This document shows, piece by piece, positions 56,301-63,939 of a stretch of 64,000 nucleotides of DNA. The stretch covers positions 1 to 64,000 of the forward strand of contig PHBH01000002.1 of assembly GCA_002840535.1 (NCBI GenBank). Direction: 5' to 3'. The notes beneath the pieces are model-generated. The model did no database searches, was not told where the DNA came from, and was given only the letters and a program-made list of their open reading frames with translations. The number at the start of each line of letters is the position of its first letter. Position 1 is the first letter of the stretch. Source of the stretch: Deltaproteobacteria bacterium HGW-Deltaproteobacteria-15 (GTDB lineage Bacteria > Desulfobacterota > DSM-4660 > Desulfatiglandales > HGW-15). Made by a program: the position numbers and the translations under genes.

Positions 56301-56340
56301 CATCATCAAGGGGATACTTTGGGGGCTTGCTGTGGGTCAT
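53320..56340 (-). CDS. 1006-residue HD-type hydrolase of the liv operon
   Basis: A large soluble protein with the four motifs of an HD phosphohydrolase in the right order: YRDHLTHSVLVYLLG (about 553-567), ALMHDFALPVEK (about 618-629), DDHGFLSAAYLFGE (about 703-716) and AIAKHNAF (about 777-784). The His and Asp residues that bind metal are all there. A C-terminal cluster CDYHKC…C…C (about 918-940) may bind zinc. The N-terminal 500 residues are unassigned. HD proteins of this layout hydrolyse nucleotides or cyclic nucleotides. The gene has GAGGGAG before its ATG, starts 9 bp after the radical SAM gene and overlaps livH by 4 bp. Confidence 0.7.
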   Translation of the reverse strand: MTHSKPPKYPLDDGAIRRLEKAYQDWLTTLTKGHTNRSRRVPLNCVFFPDDFLPRHREAECEDNLMATLVTLIEDAVKSSFEKGGVTLKPRVRVRRVIVHAPIASLVWSGGEAHWPVYLFRGRLSEYCKTQCHQDNKSKWKKTADDPRLIISPRWRREVLGEEFDKAREMPPCWQDCFLSSPDIPPCNYSDSIKKKSNDSKGQNWPLASTWTAAEILAMSRMRMRRWSIRKRDILNTPFVSETDNLDRISLFGAGAFGKNDWKIVSVARWAHAKRYWEDNKERYLSTFASESWEESRVLCKKLSEGSVTWPNKEEEKKELLRAIADHKEKSIKVMEAWPATQSPLPPLLWLNTELCGFNRGGGYPPLQGFFPSRYADKRIAVYFELAENPSLRAFLEKQDKGKWQSEQARKDRNGPRDNLEELQRFCRKVLIPRCELMKVADERWKNHYELEQLIPNELRGEIFTDLDKKREESRTVKEKVGEGTLPSPMIWLARLDDAALLFVERVHREEAPPAQLALAALGDIWKYAFHDVVKPRYAEFQRYQQLLRGFPDYRDHLTHSVLVYLLGDRICEKLCPDLKLVERYKKLGVPVPPTLMAASDGKKKEYERNVLRIQWAMTALMHDFALPVEKSSEVLQNLFGTFLGMKPEKAGKVAVKDVLKERFPAHRAFMHSLVNGRASSVVDGNKGITDITLGDFAYENLSDDHGFLSAAYLFGELFEKVESGSEKWWQVKEKASKVLLCDIFEWNSDHFDKAMGKDGDRTHTSFVEAILLEVLDAIAKHNAFTKELRLLFEGMWKPAYKFPQAFFSASTTLFNSPMPGLLMLCDNLCDWGRVVYPDDLRLQDRVDVEDATRTTVVRPEGLVTKVESNNGILKITVDYRWRLPFHFLPSKKISCLMDLYTQAAEEMYPYVPPFTPWHGCDYHKCKTRKRDDCLARKRICRFWTEVLGSEGKANRLEFPSDFEKSFNQINLEILFYGKYLCDGSLREGIGVKPKGKRAAIRKDGR

Positions 56341-56349
56341 ACGACTCCC

Positions 56350-57699
56350 TCACGGTAACTGCCCGACTCTTTCTACCGCCATTTGAGTCATCCATGCCAT
56401 CGTCTCCCTGAGAATCGGCACAAGTCCAATTTCTCTCCCTGGAAGTTGCATGGGTTCATCTGTTCCATCGTACCGAAGATCGGAAACTTGCTCCAGGATT
56501 CTCTCAACCACATCCTCTTTTCTAGCCCCCTCTTTAATTGCATCCTCCAGAAAAATGTGGTGAAGCACTGATCCGGGAAACGGAGTCGCAAAAGTAGCTC
56601 GCGGGGCAAAGGCATGGTTCGCAGTGAATTCAATCGTCTTGCGCAGAGACTGCTTCGTCTCTCCGGGCAAACCTAGAATAAGGAAACCCCAAACTGGCAG
56701 ACCAACATCACTAGCCGAGGCGAGGCATGACTCTATATCCTTCAGGGATGTTCCCTTGTTGTACTGCCGGAGAATGGCCTCTTCTGCAGATTCAATACCC
56801 AGAAACAAGGCTTCACAACCGCTCTTCTTCAGGACCTCGAAAAAACTTCGCGACGAAGGCTTAGCTCGAATGTGACAGGCCCACGGTAAACGGATTTGCT
56901 CCTTTATCACACTAGCCACAGCCAGGCAGTGTTTCGTCTCGGTGTTGAACGTTGGATCACTGAAGAATAATTTCTTTACTCCAAGTTCCCTAATTTTTGT
57001 CAAATCCGAAGCGATTTTGCTCTCTTCAGACGGTCTCCATCTGCCGGGAAGCGCACAAAAGGAGCACTTTCCCCTGCATCCTCTCTGGGTAGAGTAGTAA
57101 AGAAGACTCGGTGGGTAGTGCGATCCATAACTCTCTTTCCAGAGCGTGTAGTCGGGGTACGGTACTTCGCTCATACATACTTTGGGGCTCCTGGTAGGTG
57201 CGATAACTTTTCCAGCATGAACAAAAGCAACAGGAAAGTTGATTGGCATTTTACCTTGCAGCACACACTCCACCAATTTGACAATGACCCGTTCGCACTC
57301 ACCCACCAAGCAGTAGTTGACCTTGGTTTTACAAAGGATAGTGTCCCAACCGAAAGTAGACAAAGGTCCACCAAGAATAATTGGAATCTGTTCGTTGTAT
57401 GACTTAAGTTCTGTGCAGAACTCCCTAATGAACCTATAGCTGTCCGGTGCCCCAGCGATACAGACAGCAACCGACTCAGAGGCGCTTCTCACCGCCAAAG
57501 TTTTCTGATCAGCGTCAAGTCGAAGATCAAAACATTGAACTTTGTACCCGGCCTTTTGCAGTAGTGTGGCAGCTAGAGTTGCACCTTCGAGTGGCGCTAC
57601 TGCTGCTTTATCCCATCCCCGGGATGGGGTGTAGCATGCCGTCGGTACCACAAAAGTGATTTTGTGTTTTCTGTCAGACAATCTCCCCTCCTCACTCAC
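56350..57699 (-). CDS. B12-binding-type radical SAM protein
   Basis: A 449-residue protein. Residues about 12-140 resemble a cobalamin-binding domain (ATLLQKAGYKVQCFDLRLD, IILGGPLSTFG). The radical SAM domain follows with the iron-sulphur motif C-x3-C-x2-C (GCRGKCSFC, about 205-213), and LFLGIESAEE, ILGLPGETKQSL further on. Such enzymes carry out methylations or rearrangements at unreactive carbons; the substrate is unknown. It overlaps the livK gene by 8 bp and precedes the HD-type gene by 9 bp, which ties it to the transporter operon. Confidence 0.88.
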   Translation of the reverse strand: MSEEGRLSDRKHKITFVVPTACYTPSRGWDKAAVAPLEGATLAATLLQKAGYKVQCFDLRLDADQKTLAVRSASESVAVCIAGAPDSYRFIREFCTELKSYNEQIPIILGGPLSTFGWDTILCKTKVNYCLVGECERVIVKLVECVLQGKMPINFPVAFVHAGKVIAPTRSPKVCMSEVPYPDYTLWKESYGSHYPPSLLYYSTQRGCRGKCSFCALPGRWRPSEESKIASDLTKIRELGVKKLFFSDPTFNTETKHCLAVASVIKEQIRLPWACHIRAKPSSRSFFEVLKKSGCEALFLGIESAEEAILRQYNKGTSLKDIESCLASASDVGLPVWGFLILGLPGETKQSLRKTIEFTANHAFAPRATFATPFPGSVLHHIFLEDAIKEGARKEDVVERILEQVSDLRYDGTDEPMQLPGREIGLVPILRETMAWMTQMAVERVGQLP

Positions 57700-58828
57700 T
57701 AATGACAGTTGGCTTACCCCCTTGGATTTTCTTCAGTTCGACCGGTTTCTCGACATCCCCGTTGGGCATGAATGACGTCAAACCTGAAGCTCCAGGATAT
57801 TGCTTGATTGCGAGGATGAATTGACGCGCCTTATCTGGATCCCCGCCCGACGCGGTCATTGCTTTTGCGATGATGTGAGTCGCATCATACATGGTTGCAC
57901 TATATACTTCCGGATCTTCCCCAAAACGTTGCGCGTACGCCTTCACGTACTTGGCTACTTCCATTGATTTGGAGGACGTGTCGAAAGACGCCTTTGTGTA
58001 AACCGCTCCTTCAGCTGCCGTCCCTGCGGCTTTGAGAACATCAGGCAGTTCGAAATCAGTCATTCCCAGAAACTGACAGGTCATCCCCAGTTCTCGCGCC
58101 TGCTTCATAATGAGGCCACTCTGCTGATATCCTACAATATAGATTGCGGCTGGGGCCGCAACCCTGATCTTCTCGAGCTGAGTGCGCATGTCAGTGGCAT
58201 CTGGCTGGAAGCTCTCAGAAGCAACCAAGCGTCCTCCCTTGGCTTCGAACTGTTGCCTAAAATACTGGCTTGCCCAGACCCCAACTGGGTTATTGAGCCA
58301 TATGAGCGCCATACTGTCGATGCCCAGACGTTGCCGGCATGCGGCGATGATCTTGTCGGCTTCATTTCGAACATTGGTTGCATTCCGAAAAACGTACTTG
58401 CAGTCGTCCGTCAGCCCTGGTGCAGTAGCACACGTGAAAAGGAGGACTCGGTTACGTTCCGTTATAGGGGTGATAGATTTAGTGATCCCGGTCAATCCAG
58501 TTTCTATCGCCTTCACCTTATTGATACTGACGAGTTTATTCGCTGCATCTACACCCCCCCTGTTGTCGGATCTGGAGTCCTCTACAATAACGTCCAGTTT
58601 GGCCCCATTGATCCCACCTGCGGCATTGACCTCATCAACTGCCAATTCAATACCCTGCTGCATCCACTTGCCATATCCTGCAGCTGGGCCTGTCAGTGGA
58701 AGAACCGCACCAATTTTCACTGGAAGTGGCAAGGCCTTATCGCTTCGCCATGCTGCTGCCGCGAAAACCGTAATTGCAGCTACACTCATAGAAACTACGA
58801 TAAATCCTTTTAACCACCGCTTCTTCAT
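57692..58828 (-). CDS. livK: LivK-type substrate-binding protein
   Basis: A 378-residue secreted protein. A Sec signal peptide is visible (MKKRWLKG, then a hydrophobic stretch, cleavage near AAAAW at about 24-28) and no lipobox cysteine. The mature protein starts with the type I binding-protein pattern VKIGAVLPLTGPAAGYGK and GIELAVDEVNAAGGI. LivK-family proteins bind amino acids, but related ones bind other small acids and amides, so the ligand is not fixed. A strong AAGGAGGT precedes the ATG. It is the first gene of the operon. Confidence 0.92.
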   Translation of the reverse strand: MKKRWLKGFIVVSMSVAAITVFAAAAWRSDKALPLPVKIGAVLPLTGPAAGYGKWMQQGIELAVDEVNAAGGINGAKLDVIVEDSRSDNRGGVDAANKLVSINKVKAIETGLTGITKSITPITERNRVLLFTCATAPGLTDDCKYVFRNATNVRNEADKIIAACRQRLGIDSMALIWLNNPVGVWASQYFRQQFEAKGGRLVASESFQPDATDMRTQLEKIRVAAPAAIYIVGYQQSGLIMKQARELGMTCQFLGMTDFELPDVLKAAGTAAEGAVYTKASFDTSSKSMEVAKYVKAYAQRFGEDPEVYSATMYDATHIIAKAMTASGGDPDKARQFILAIKQYPGASGLTSFMPNGDVEKPVELKKIQGGKPTVISE

Positions 58829-59916
58829 GACCCACCTCCTTCTGAACTGTCAATGAGCTCGGGATGGCTTCTCCGTCTCAAACTTTCAAAAGTTAGCCAT
58901 CTTGCCTGACGTTGGAAACAGCTCGATGGATTGCAGACCTCCATTGCGGTTAAATACATAACTGCCTCTGCAATTGGTTGAGAGATAATGCCGAATTGTT
59001 GCAAACACTACACCTTCAGCGATTTTTGTCAAGAAGCTTCATGGGTTGCTGTGTACCCAAGATTCCTTGCTCATAAATTCATGCTGAGAGAATCTCCAGA
59101 AAGCCATCAGGGATACCAACCTTATTGCCTGGCATGATCACCGAGTTCAACCAATCTCCATAGCTCGGTGAACTGGGAAGCTATCGGTTGCTCGGTTTCG
59201 CAGATCTCAGGAAGGGTCACTTTCCCCAGCAGCAGTTTTTCATTGGCCTCGGGAAATGACGTTATCAATTCCTTCACTCTTTCGACATGTCCAGAAAGCA
59301 GCGACTTAATTGCCGGTGTGCCTAGAAGCCCCCAATATCCGCCCATTTGCAGGCGCCATACTTCGAAATAATCCAGATGAACTCATGGGTACAGTCGGAG
59401 CTCATTCTCAAAAGCATTATTGATCTCCTTCCAGCCTTTCGGGTTGCATCGGGCGCCATTCCGCCGAGCATGTGGACCATCTTTATCTTTTCGATTCCCG
59501 TGAAACTCCCTTTATATGCCAGCTCTTACTTAACCACGAGAGCATGACCATTCCTGCGAAGACCGGGGAAATTATTTGCACACATCTTAAACATGGGGGG
59601 CGTGTGACTCCACTCCACCGGATTCTGCTCCTAGGTGAGTTGAGAAGCGAATCGGCCAAGACGAAAGGCAAACGAAAGGAGAGTGTCTCCTCACTCCCCG
59701 TTCACTGAATGCAAAGTGAGTCCTTCCTGTCGAGTTTCTCCTGCTTTTGGCCATCGTATCAAGCCTGGACAAACCATTGGGGGAGATTGCCCGACCTCTA
59801 ACACACACTTCGATGGAGCAACGGGCTGGATCAGTACATAAGTCCCACGTCATGATCATGGAGGTTAGTTGTTTTGAGGTGTGGACGAGTCAGCTCGAGT
59901 AAGCGGGGTTTTGTTT
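58829..59916 (-). other. 1.1-kb gap with a decayed frame
   Basis: The first 200 bp before livK must hold its promoter. Between about 59700 and 59120 the minus strand shows broken coding-like stretches in two frames: KIKMVHMLGGMAPDATRK in one, and EINNAFENEL, stop, DYFEVWRLQMGGYWGLLG and SLLSGHVERVKELITSF in another. The first piece faintly resembles the N-terminus of Asp/Glu racemases, but I do not assign it. No intact gene is present. Confidence 0.4.
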
Positions 59917-61011
59917 CTATTTTTGTTCTTCCTCAATTATGCGGATTACGGGATAAGCACGTGCACGTGGGCTCCCGGGAAAGCAGGCAAACGCCACCTT
60001 CATGCCGGCCTTAGCTTTGCCCCCGCTGAAAAAGCAATCCCTGTGAAAAAAGACCGTCTCACCGTTATCTGCAACTAGAAATCCGAATTTCCCGCTTCTA
60101 TTCACTGGATAGCAGTCGATGATGCCCCTCCGACGTGGAGCTGCGCAGTATCCTAGACAATCACATCGTTCTACGAGTTCATCCGCCGTCAGACGGTTCT
60201 TCGGGTCCTTCTTCAGACAAGATAAGATGATTTGCCACAATTCCCCTGTGAGTGGATCGAACTGCTCATTAGAATTCAGGATTGGAGGACGATCCGGTTG
60301 ATCGGCCTGCATTATTGCAGCGACCGCCTTTAAACCGGATCCATACGGTGGGACGCCTGCAAACATCCGGTAAGTGAGGGCTCCCAAAGCCCAGATATCT
60401 GCTGGAGAATCAGCATTCTTGGAATCCTCAATCATCTCGGGAGCCATATACGGCAGTGCTCCAACTGCAGTCTTAGATGCTGTGATTGAGTCTTCACCGC
60501 CCCTTACTGCTTCACTAAGTTCCTCTTTGGCCATCTTGGCGATTCCAAAATCGGTCACCTTGACCAGCGTTGCTGCAGGGTCATTGCTCACGAGTATGTT
60601 TCCGGGCTTCAAATCACGATGGACCACACTCGCGTGGTGGGATGCAGCAACCGCACGTGTCAAATGGTGCAGTATATGTGCTCCAAGGTGTGGATCAATC
60701 AGCTCGAACTGTCCTAGAAACTTGCCAAGGTCAATTCCGTCAATCAATTCTTCGACCAAGTAACTTTTGCCGTTCTCTTCAAAATAGTCGAGGGTTCTGG
60801 CAACATTAGGATGTACGATCCTAGCACTCATGCGGGCGCTACGATCGAATCGTCGTTCTGCAGAATCATTTTGGGGTACTTTGAGGGCGACCATTCGGTT
60901 GAATGAAGTATCAAGCGCTCGAAATACTTGCTGCATACCGCCTTCATCAAGGTATGACACCACTTCATACCGGTCAAGGAGCATATCCCCTTCTTGAAGC
61001 AAATGATCCAC
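59917..61011 (-). CDS. Ser/Thr kinase with cold-shock-like C-terminus
   Basis: A 364-residue protein. A eukaryotic-type kinase domain occupies about 10-285: VALKVP (Lys), HRDLKPGNILV (about 128), VTDFGIAK (about 155), YMAPEM and DIWALGALTYRMF. The glycine loop is degenerate (EGGMQQVF). The last 60 residues (GKFGFLVADNGETVFFHRD) look like a cold-shock/OB fold, an unusual fusion that could bind nucleic acid. No transmembrane segment follows the kinase. It starts with GTG sharing one base with the upstream kinase's stop (TAGTG). Confidence 0.85.
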   Translation of the reverse strand: MDHLLQEGDMLLDRYEVVSYLDEGGMQQVFRALDTSFNRMVALKVPQNDSAERRFDRSARMSARIVHPNVARTLDYFEENGKSYLVEELIDGIDLGKFLGQFELIDPHLGAHILHHLTRAVAASHHASVVHRDLKPGNILVSNDPAATLVKVTDFGIAKMAKEELSEAVRGGEDSITASKTAVGALPYMAPEMIEDSKNADSPADIWALGALTYRMFAGVPPYGSGLKAVAAIMQADQPDRPPILNSNEQFDPLTGELWQIILSCLKKDPKNRLTADELVERCDCLGYCAAPRRRGIIDCYPVNRSGKFGFLVADNGETVFFHRDCFFSGGKAKAGMKVAFACFPGSPRARAYPVIRIIEEEQK

Positions 61012-62159
61012 TAGAGTACAACCTCCGGGGTGAGTACGGTCATAGGGACGAAGGTTCGGTCAGCACCTTCACTAGCGTTGCCAAAGGTCACGACGCAGGC
61101 ATCAGGAACCGCGTCTCCTCCTTTGATCCTGGTGTTGTTGAGGTATACCTGCCCATTGAAAGACTCGACATCGAATTTGAACCCGTCATAGACGATCGTC
61201 AACGAAGAGTCTCCAACAGTCAATTTGACACTCCGCACTTCTCTGGATAGCACCTGACGCTGACCCTCGTAAATGAAAACAAGCCGATGTTGTTCTTTAG
61301 TAAGTTCGCGTTCCAGAACGTCCCGAATAGATGACATTTGGGGGCGTCGTAACGGATCGGGATTTATCGCAGAGTCCAAAACCTTCGTGATACTTACCGG
61401 CAGGCGGAGCTGGGCCCCTTTTAACGACGGCACCTCTGTTTCAGATTGCGGCGGTCTCTCCTTGAGCGCACGAGGAAGGCTCCCCTTGCCCAGGAAATAC
61501 CATGCTGTCACACCGAAGGCATACACATCCATAGCAGGGCGAAGGCGGATAGGCGGGGTGCCATACATCTCAGGAGCCAGGAAATTAGTGGTACCACGTG
61601 CGGAAAGAGTGTGCGGGTCACCCGCAGTCAAAGAGCTAAGCCCGAAGTCGAAGATTTTGACGATATTCTCCCGGTCGAACCTCATGTTAGAGGGCTTGAC
61701 ATCTCGATGGATGATTCCGTGACTGTGAATGTCGGCAAGGCCGCAGGCAATCTGCCAAAGGACTTTGATCCCATCAATGGGTGCGACCAACGACCCGGCC
61801 AGCTCTTGGATGGTAGGGCCGCCGACGTATTCCTCAACGAGCGCGACTCGCTCGCTGTGTTTCGCTTCAAAAAAATCATAGACCTCAATAACATGGCGAG
61901 ACCGAATTTCTCGGATTTTCGCTAACTCATTGCGTAGCGAGTGGCTGTTCCGTACTCTCTTCATTTCCTTGATCGCGACCAGGCGGTCCAGAAAAGAATC
62001 CTTGTAGACGTAGACAAAACCTTGCCCGCCTTCCAGACGCTTTCCCTGGAATACATACCTCTCAGGGATCTTGAAGGTCACTCCTGCTAGGGCCATCATC
62101 TTCTCGCTTTTTTTCGTTTCGCTCAGGCTCAATAGTTCCTGGGCTCCCGATTTCATCAT
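61011..62159 (-). CDS. Ser/Thr kinase with FHA-like C-terminus
   Basis: A 382-residue protein. The kinase domain (about 35-290) contains LEGGQGFVYVYKD, VAIKEMKR, IIHRDVKPSNM (about 149), IFDFGLSSL (about 170) and FLAPEMYG. The last 90 residues are beta-rich (SSLTIVYDGFKFDVESFNGQ, VYLNNTRI) and resemble an FHA-like or PASTA-less regulatory domain. Its first 98 bp overlap the end of the phosphatase gene in another frame. A second ATG at codon 21 would shorten the overlap to 38 bp. The product is probably cytoplasmic. Confidence 0.85.
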   Translation of the reverse strand: MMKSGAQELLSLSETKKSEKMMALAGVTFKIPERYVFQGKRLEGGQGFVYVYKDSFLDRLVAIKEMKRVRNSHSLRNELAKIREIRSRHVIEVYDFFEAKHSERVALVEEYVGGPTIQELAGSLVAPIDGIKVLWQIACGLADIHSHGIIHRDVKPSNMRFDRENIVKIFDFGLSSLTAGDPHTLSARGTTNFLAPEMYGTPPIRLRPAMDVYAFGVTAWYFLGKGSLPRALKERPPQSETEVPSLKGAQLRLPVSITKVLDSAINPDPLRRPQMSSIRDVLERELTKEQHRLVFIYEGQRQVLSREVRSVKLTVGDSSLTIVYDGFKFDVESFNGQVYLNNTRIKGGDAVPDACVVTFGNASEGADRTFVPMTVLTPEVVL

Positions 62160-63429
62160 TTACGGTCTTGGGTGAGTGCTCTTTATCCGGGTTCGTCTCC
62201 TCTTTTGGACTTACATCAAGCTCAATCTGTAATGGTTGATGTTCTCGCTTCTTTTCGTCTTGCTCAGGCTCAATAATTTTTGGGCTTCCGCTTTCAGCAT
62301 TTATGACCTTGGGCGAGTAATCTCTATCCAGGCTCATCTCCTCTTCTTTTTTTGGCCTTGGACTTACATCAAACTCAATCTGTAAAGGCTCATGAGGTCG
62401 TTTAGGTTCTTGGGCTGGCATTTCTCTCTTTGAGGTATCCTTCTTCGGCTGTTTACGCTTGCGGGATTTTGATTTGTATTCTTGAACCGGTGCAAATCGT
62501 TTTTCAGGGTAAAGCGGGGGGATGCGTTCTTCCTGTGGCACTGTCAGTTCGAGCTTCCCTGTTGGGGTCCAAATCTCAAGCAAGCCCCAGGAATTATCTA
62601 CCCGCTCAGGATGTGGAATGTTTTTTACCAAAACCATAGACGCATTGTCGCGTCCCCCGAGCCACCTTGAAATCTGGAGTATACGGCTGACCGCAACTTG
62701 TGGTTTTGGTGCATTTGCAAGGGCGCGCTCAAAGCATGTTGAGCCAATTTCGTAAGCGCCATCGGACGCGATTGCATAACTGGCATCTTTCACAGCCGCC
62801 AATTCATAAAAACGAGGGTCAAGTTCAGGCCCTATCCCAAGATACTGAGCAAGTTCGTTGGCAAATGGTTCAAATTTCTTAGGGTCTACCTTTTTTAATC
62901 TTCCGAGTTCTCCGGCCACAGTATCATCGATGCTGATTTGTTTGGCCTGACCCGCTTCTGACAGGAGATATACCCGTGTATCGCCGACGGTGGCAGCGAG
63001 CACTTCATCGCCCCTTACGAACAACAAGGCTATCGTCGTTCCGCCGCGCTGATGATATCTGCGAAAAATTTCATCGTTTGCCGCTCTCAAAGCAATCGTC
63101 ACCCGTTCCTTTGTGGGTACCCCCCGGTTCCGCATCAGGCTGTCCACAAGTGCCGTGAGAGCGATCTCGGCACATACTCCTCCATCTGACATACCGCCTA
63201 AACCGTCACAAACGGCAAATAGGATAAAGGGAGGGTAGATGCTTGCTCGATCACTGAAACGCGCCGCGATCACACGATCCTGATTTTCCTTGCGGATCTC
63301 GCCGGTAGTGGTGCCGAAGGCAGCGTCTAGTTCTGGCACATCGATCGTAACGTTAGGCCGCTGAACACGCCGCAACCAGGCGCCCACCCTCAAAGAAACG
63401 AATGATTTATTATTCAAATCCTGCAACAA
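62062..63429 (-). CDS. PP2C-type protein phosphatase
   Basis: A 455-residue protein. The N-terminal 270 residues are a PP2C phosphatase: GEIRKENQDRV (about 43-53), FAVCDGLGGMSDGG (about 71-84), GTTIALLFV, AATVGDTRVYLL, IASDGAYE and GGRDNASMVLV, so the metal-binding aspartates are present. The C-terminal 150 residues are charged and probably unstructured, with two ~50-residue repeats (EPLQIE.DVSP…EKKRE). It heads the phosphatase-kinase-kinase operon and would reverse the phosphorylations made by the two kinases. Confidence 0.9.
   Translation of the reverse strand: MLQDLNNKSFVSLRVGAWLRRVQRPNVTIDVPELDAAFGTTTGEIRKENQDRVIAARFSDRASIYPPFILFAVCDGLGGMSDGGVCAEIALTALVDSLMRNRGVPTKERVTIALRAANDEIFRRYHQRGGTTIALLFVRGDEVLAATVGDTRVYLLSEAGQAKQISIDDTVAGELGRLKKVDPKKFEPFANELAQYLGIGPELDPRFYELAAVKDASYAIASDGAYEIGSTCFERALANAPKPQVAVSRILQISRWLGGRDNASMVLVKNIPHPERVDNSWGLLEIWTPTGKLELTVPQEERIPPLYPEKRFAPVQEYKSKSRKRKQPKKDTSKREMPAQEPKRPHEPLQIEFDVSPRPKKEEEMSLDRDYSPKVINAESGSPKIIEPEQDEKKREHQPLQIELDVSPKEETNPDKEHSPKTVNDEIGSPGTIEPERNEKKREDDGPSRSDLQDP
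62101..62394 (-). repeat. Tandem repeat in the phosphatase tail
   Basis: Two consecutive copies, 62394-62242 (51 codons) and 62241-62101 (47 codons), both begin with H-x-PLQIE-x-DVSP and end with EKKRE. The second copy also encodes the first residues of the following kinase in another frame. Confidence 0.75.
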
Positions 63430-63649
63430 TATAATCCTCCGAACGTCAGACTTTATTGGAGTTGAGCAACTATGTCAATGATGGAGAATTGATGGAGAAA
63501 TTGATACAGGGTAACGCCGCGCCTACTGGCATGGGGTTGGACCGATCTTATCTATGCGGAAAGGATCGGTTCATCGACTGGGCGCTTGCCACGATTCGCC
63601 AATCTGGAGAGGATCCTGAAACCGGAACAGACAACTTGCCGGATGTCTC
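63430..63649. other. Spacer upstream of the phosphatase gene
   Basis: Probably holds the promoter of the phosphatase/kinase operon on the minus strand. No clear boxes and no supported gene were found. Confidence 0.4.
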
Positions 63650-63799
63650 AAGGAAGAGGAGGTCTTCTGGGTGAAGCCCAGCCTCCTCGCCGAGGTGAAT
63701 TACTGCTCCCGGACCAAGGACGCGCTGTTGCGGCACACCTCCTTAAAGGAGATAGGAGAAGATAATGCCGAGCTCATGAAGCCTTTGGCGCACCCGTGA
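63650..63799 (+). pseudogene. 3' remnant of an ATP-dependent DNA ligase (LigD-type)
   Basis: A 49-codon open piece ending in TGA. VFWVKPSLLAEVNYCSRTKD and LLRHTSLKEIGED match the C-terminal OB domain of LigD-type ligases (…WVkPeLVAEVeF…T.DG.LRHPSFkGLReD…). The frame has a stop shortly upstream and no start, so only the last part of the gene remains. LigD joins double-strand breaks with Ku. The remnant marks older chromosomal sequence or a failed insertion at the right edge. Confidence 0.7.
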
Positions 63800-63921
63800 A
63801 ACCAGGAAATGTTTCGCGTGAAACTCCCCGGACTTACCACATCTTACCGCAACTACCAACGAGTGGCTTTTAGGGTTAGCAAATCGGACAAATTATATAA
63901 GCACCAATGAACCATGGGGGG

Positions 63922-63939
63922 CCGGGACTCCAGTCCCGG
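63922..63939. repeat. Perfect 18-nt palindromic hairpin
   Basis: CCGGGACT-CC-AGTCCCGG forms an 8-bp, GC-rich stem in non-coding DNA near the right end. There is no T-run directly after it on either strand, so it is more like an intergenic palindromic repeat than a terminator. Confidence 0.5.

Noticed and set aside
59917-63429. TerY-P tellurite/stress triad
   Set aside because: That triad needs a TerY-type VWA protein next to the phosphatase and kinase; the only VWA gene is 16 kb away in another operon.
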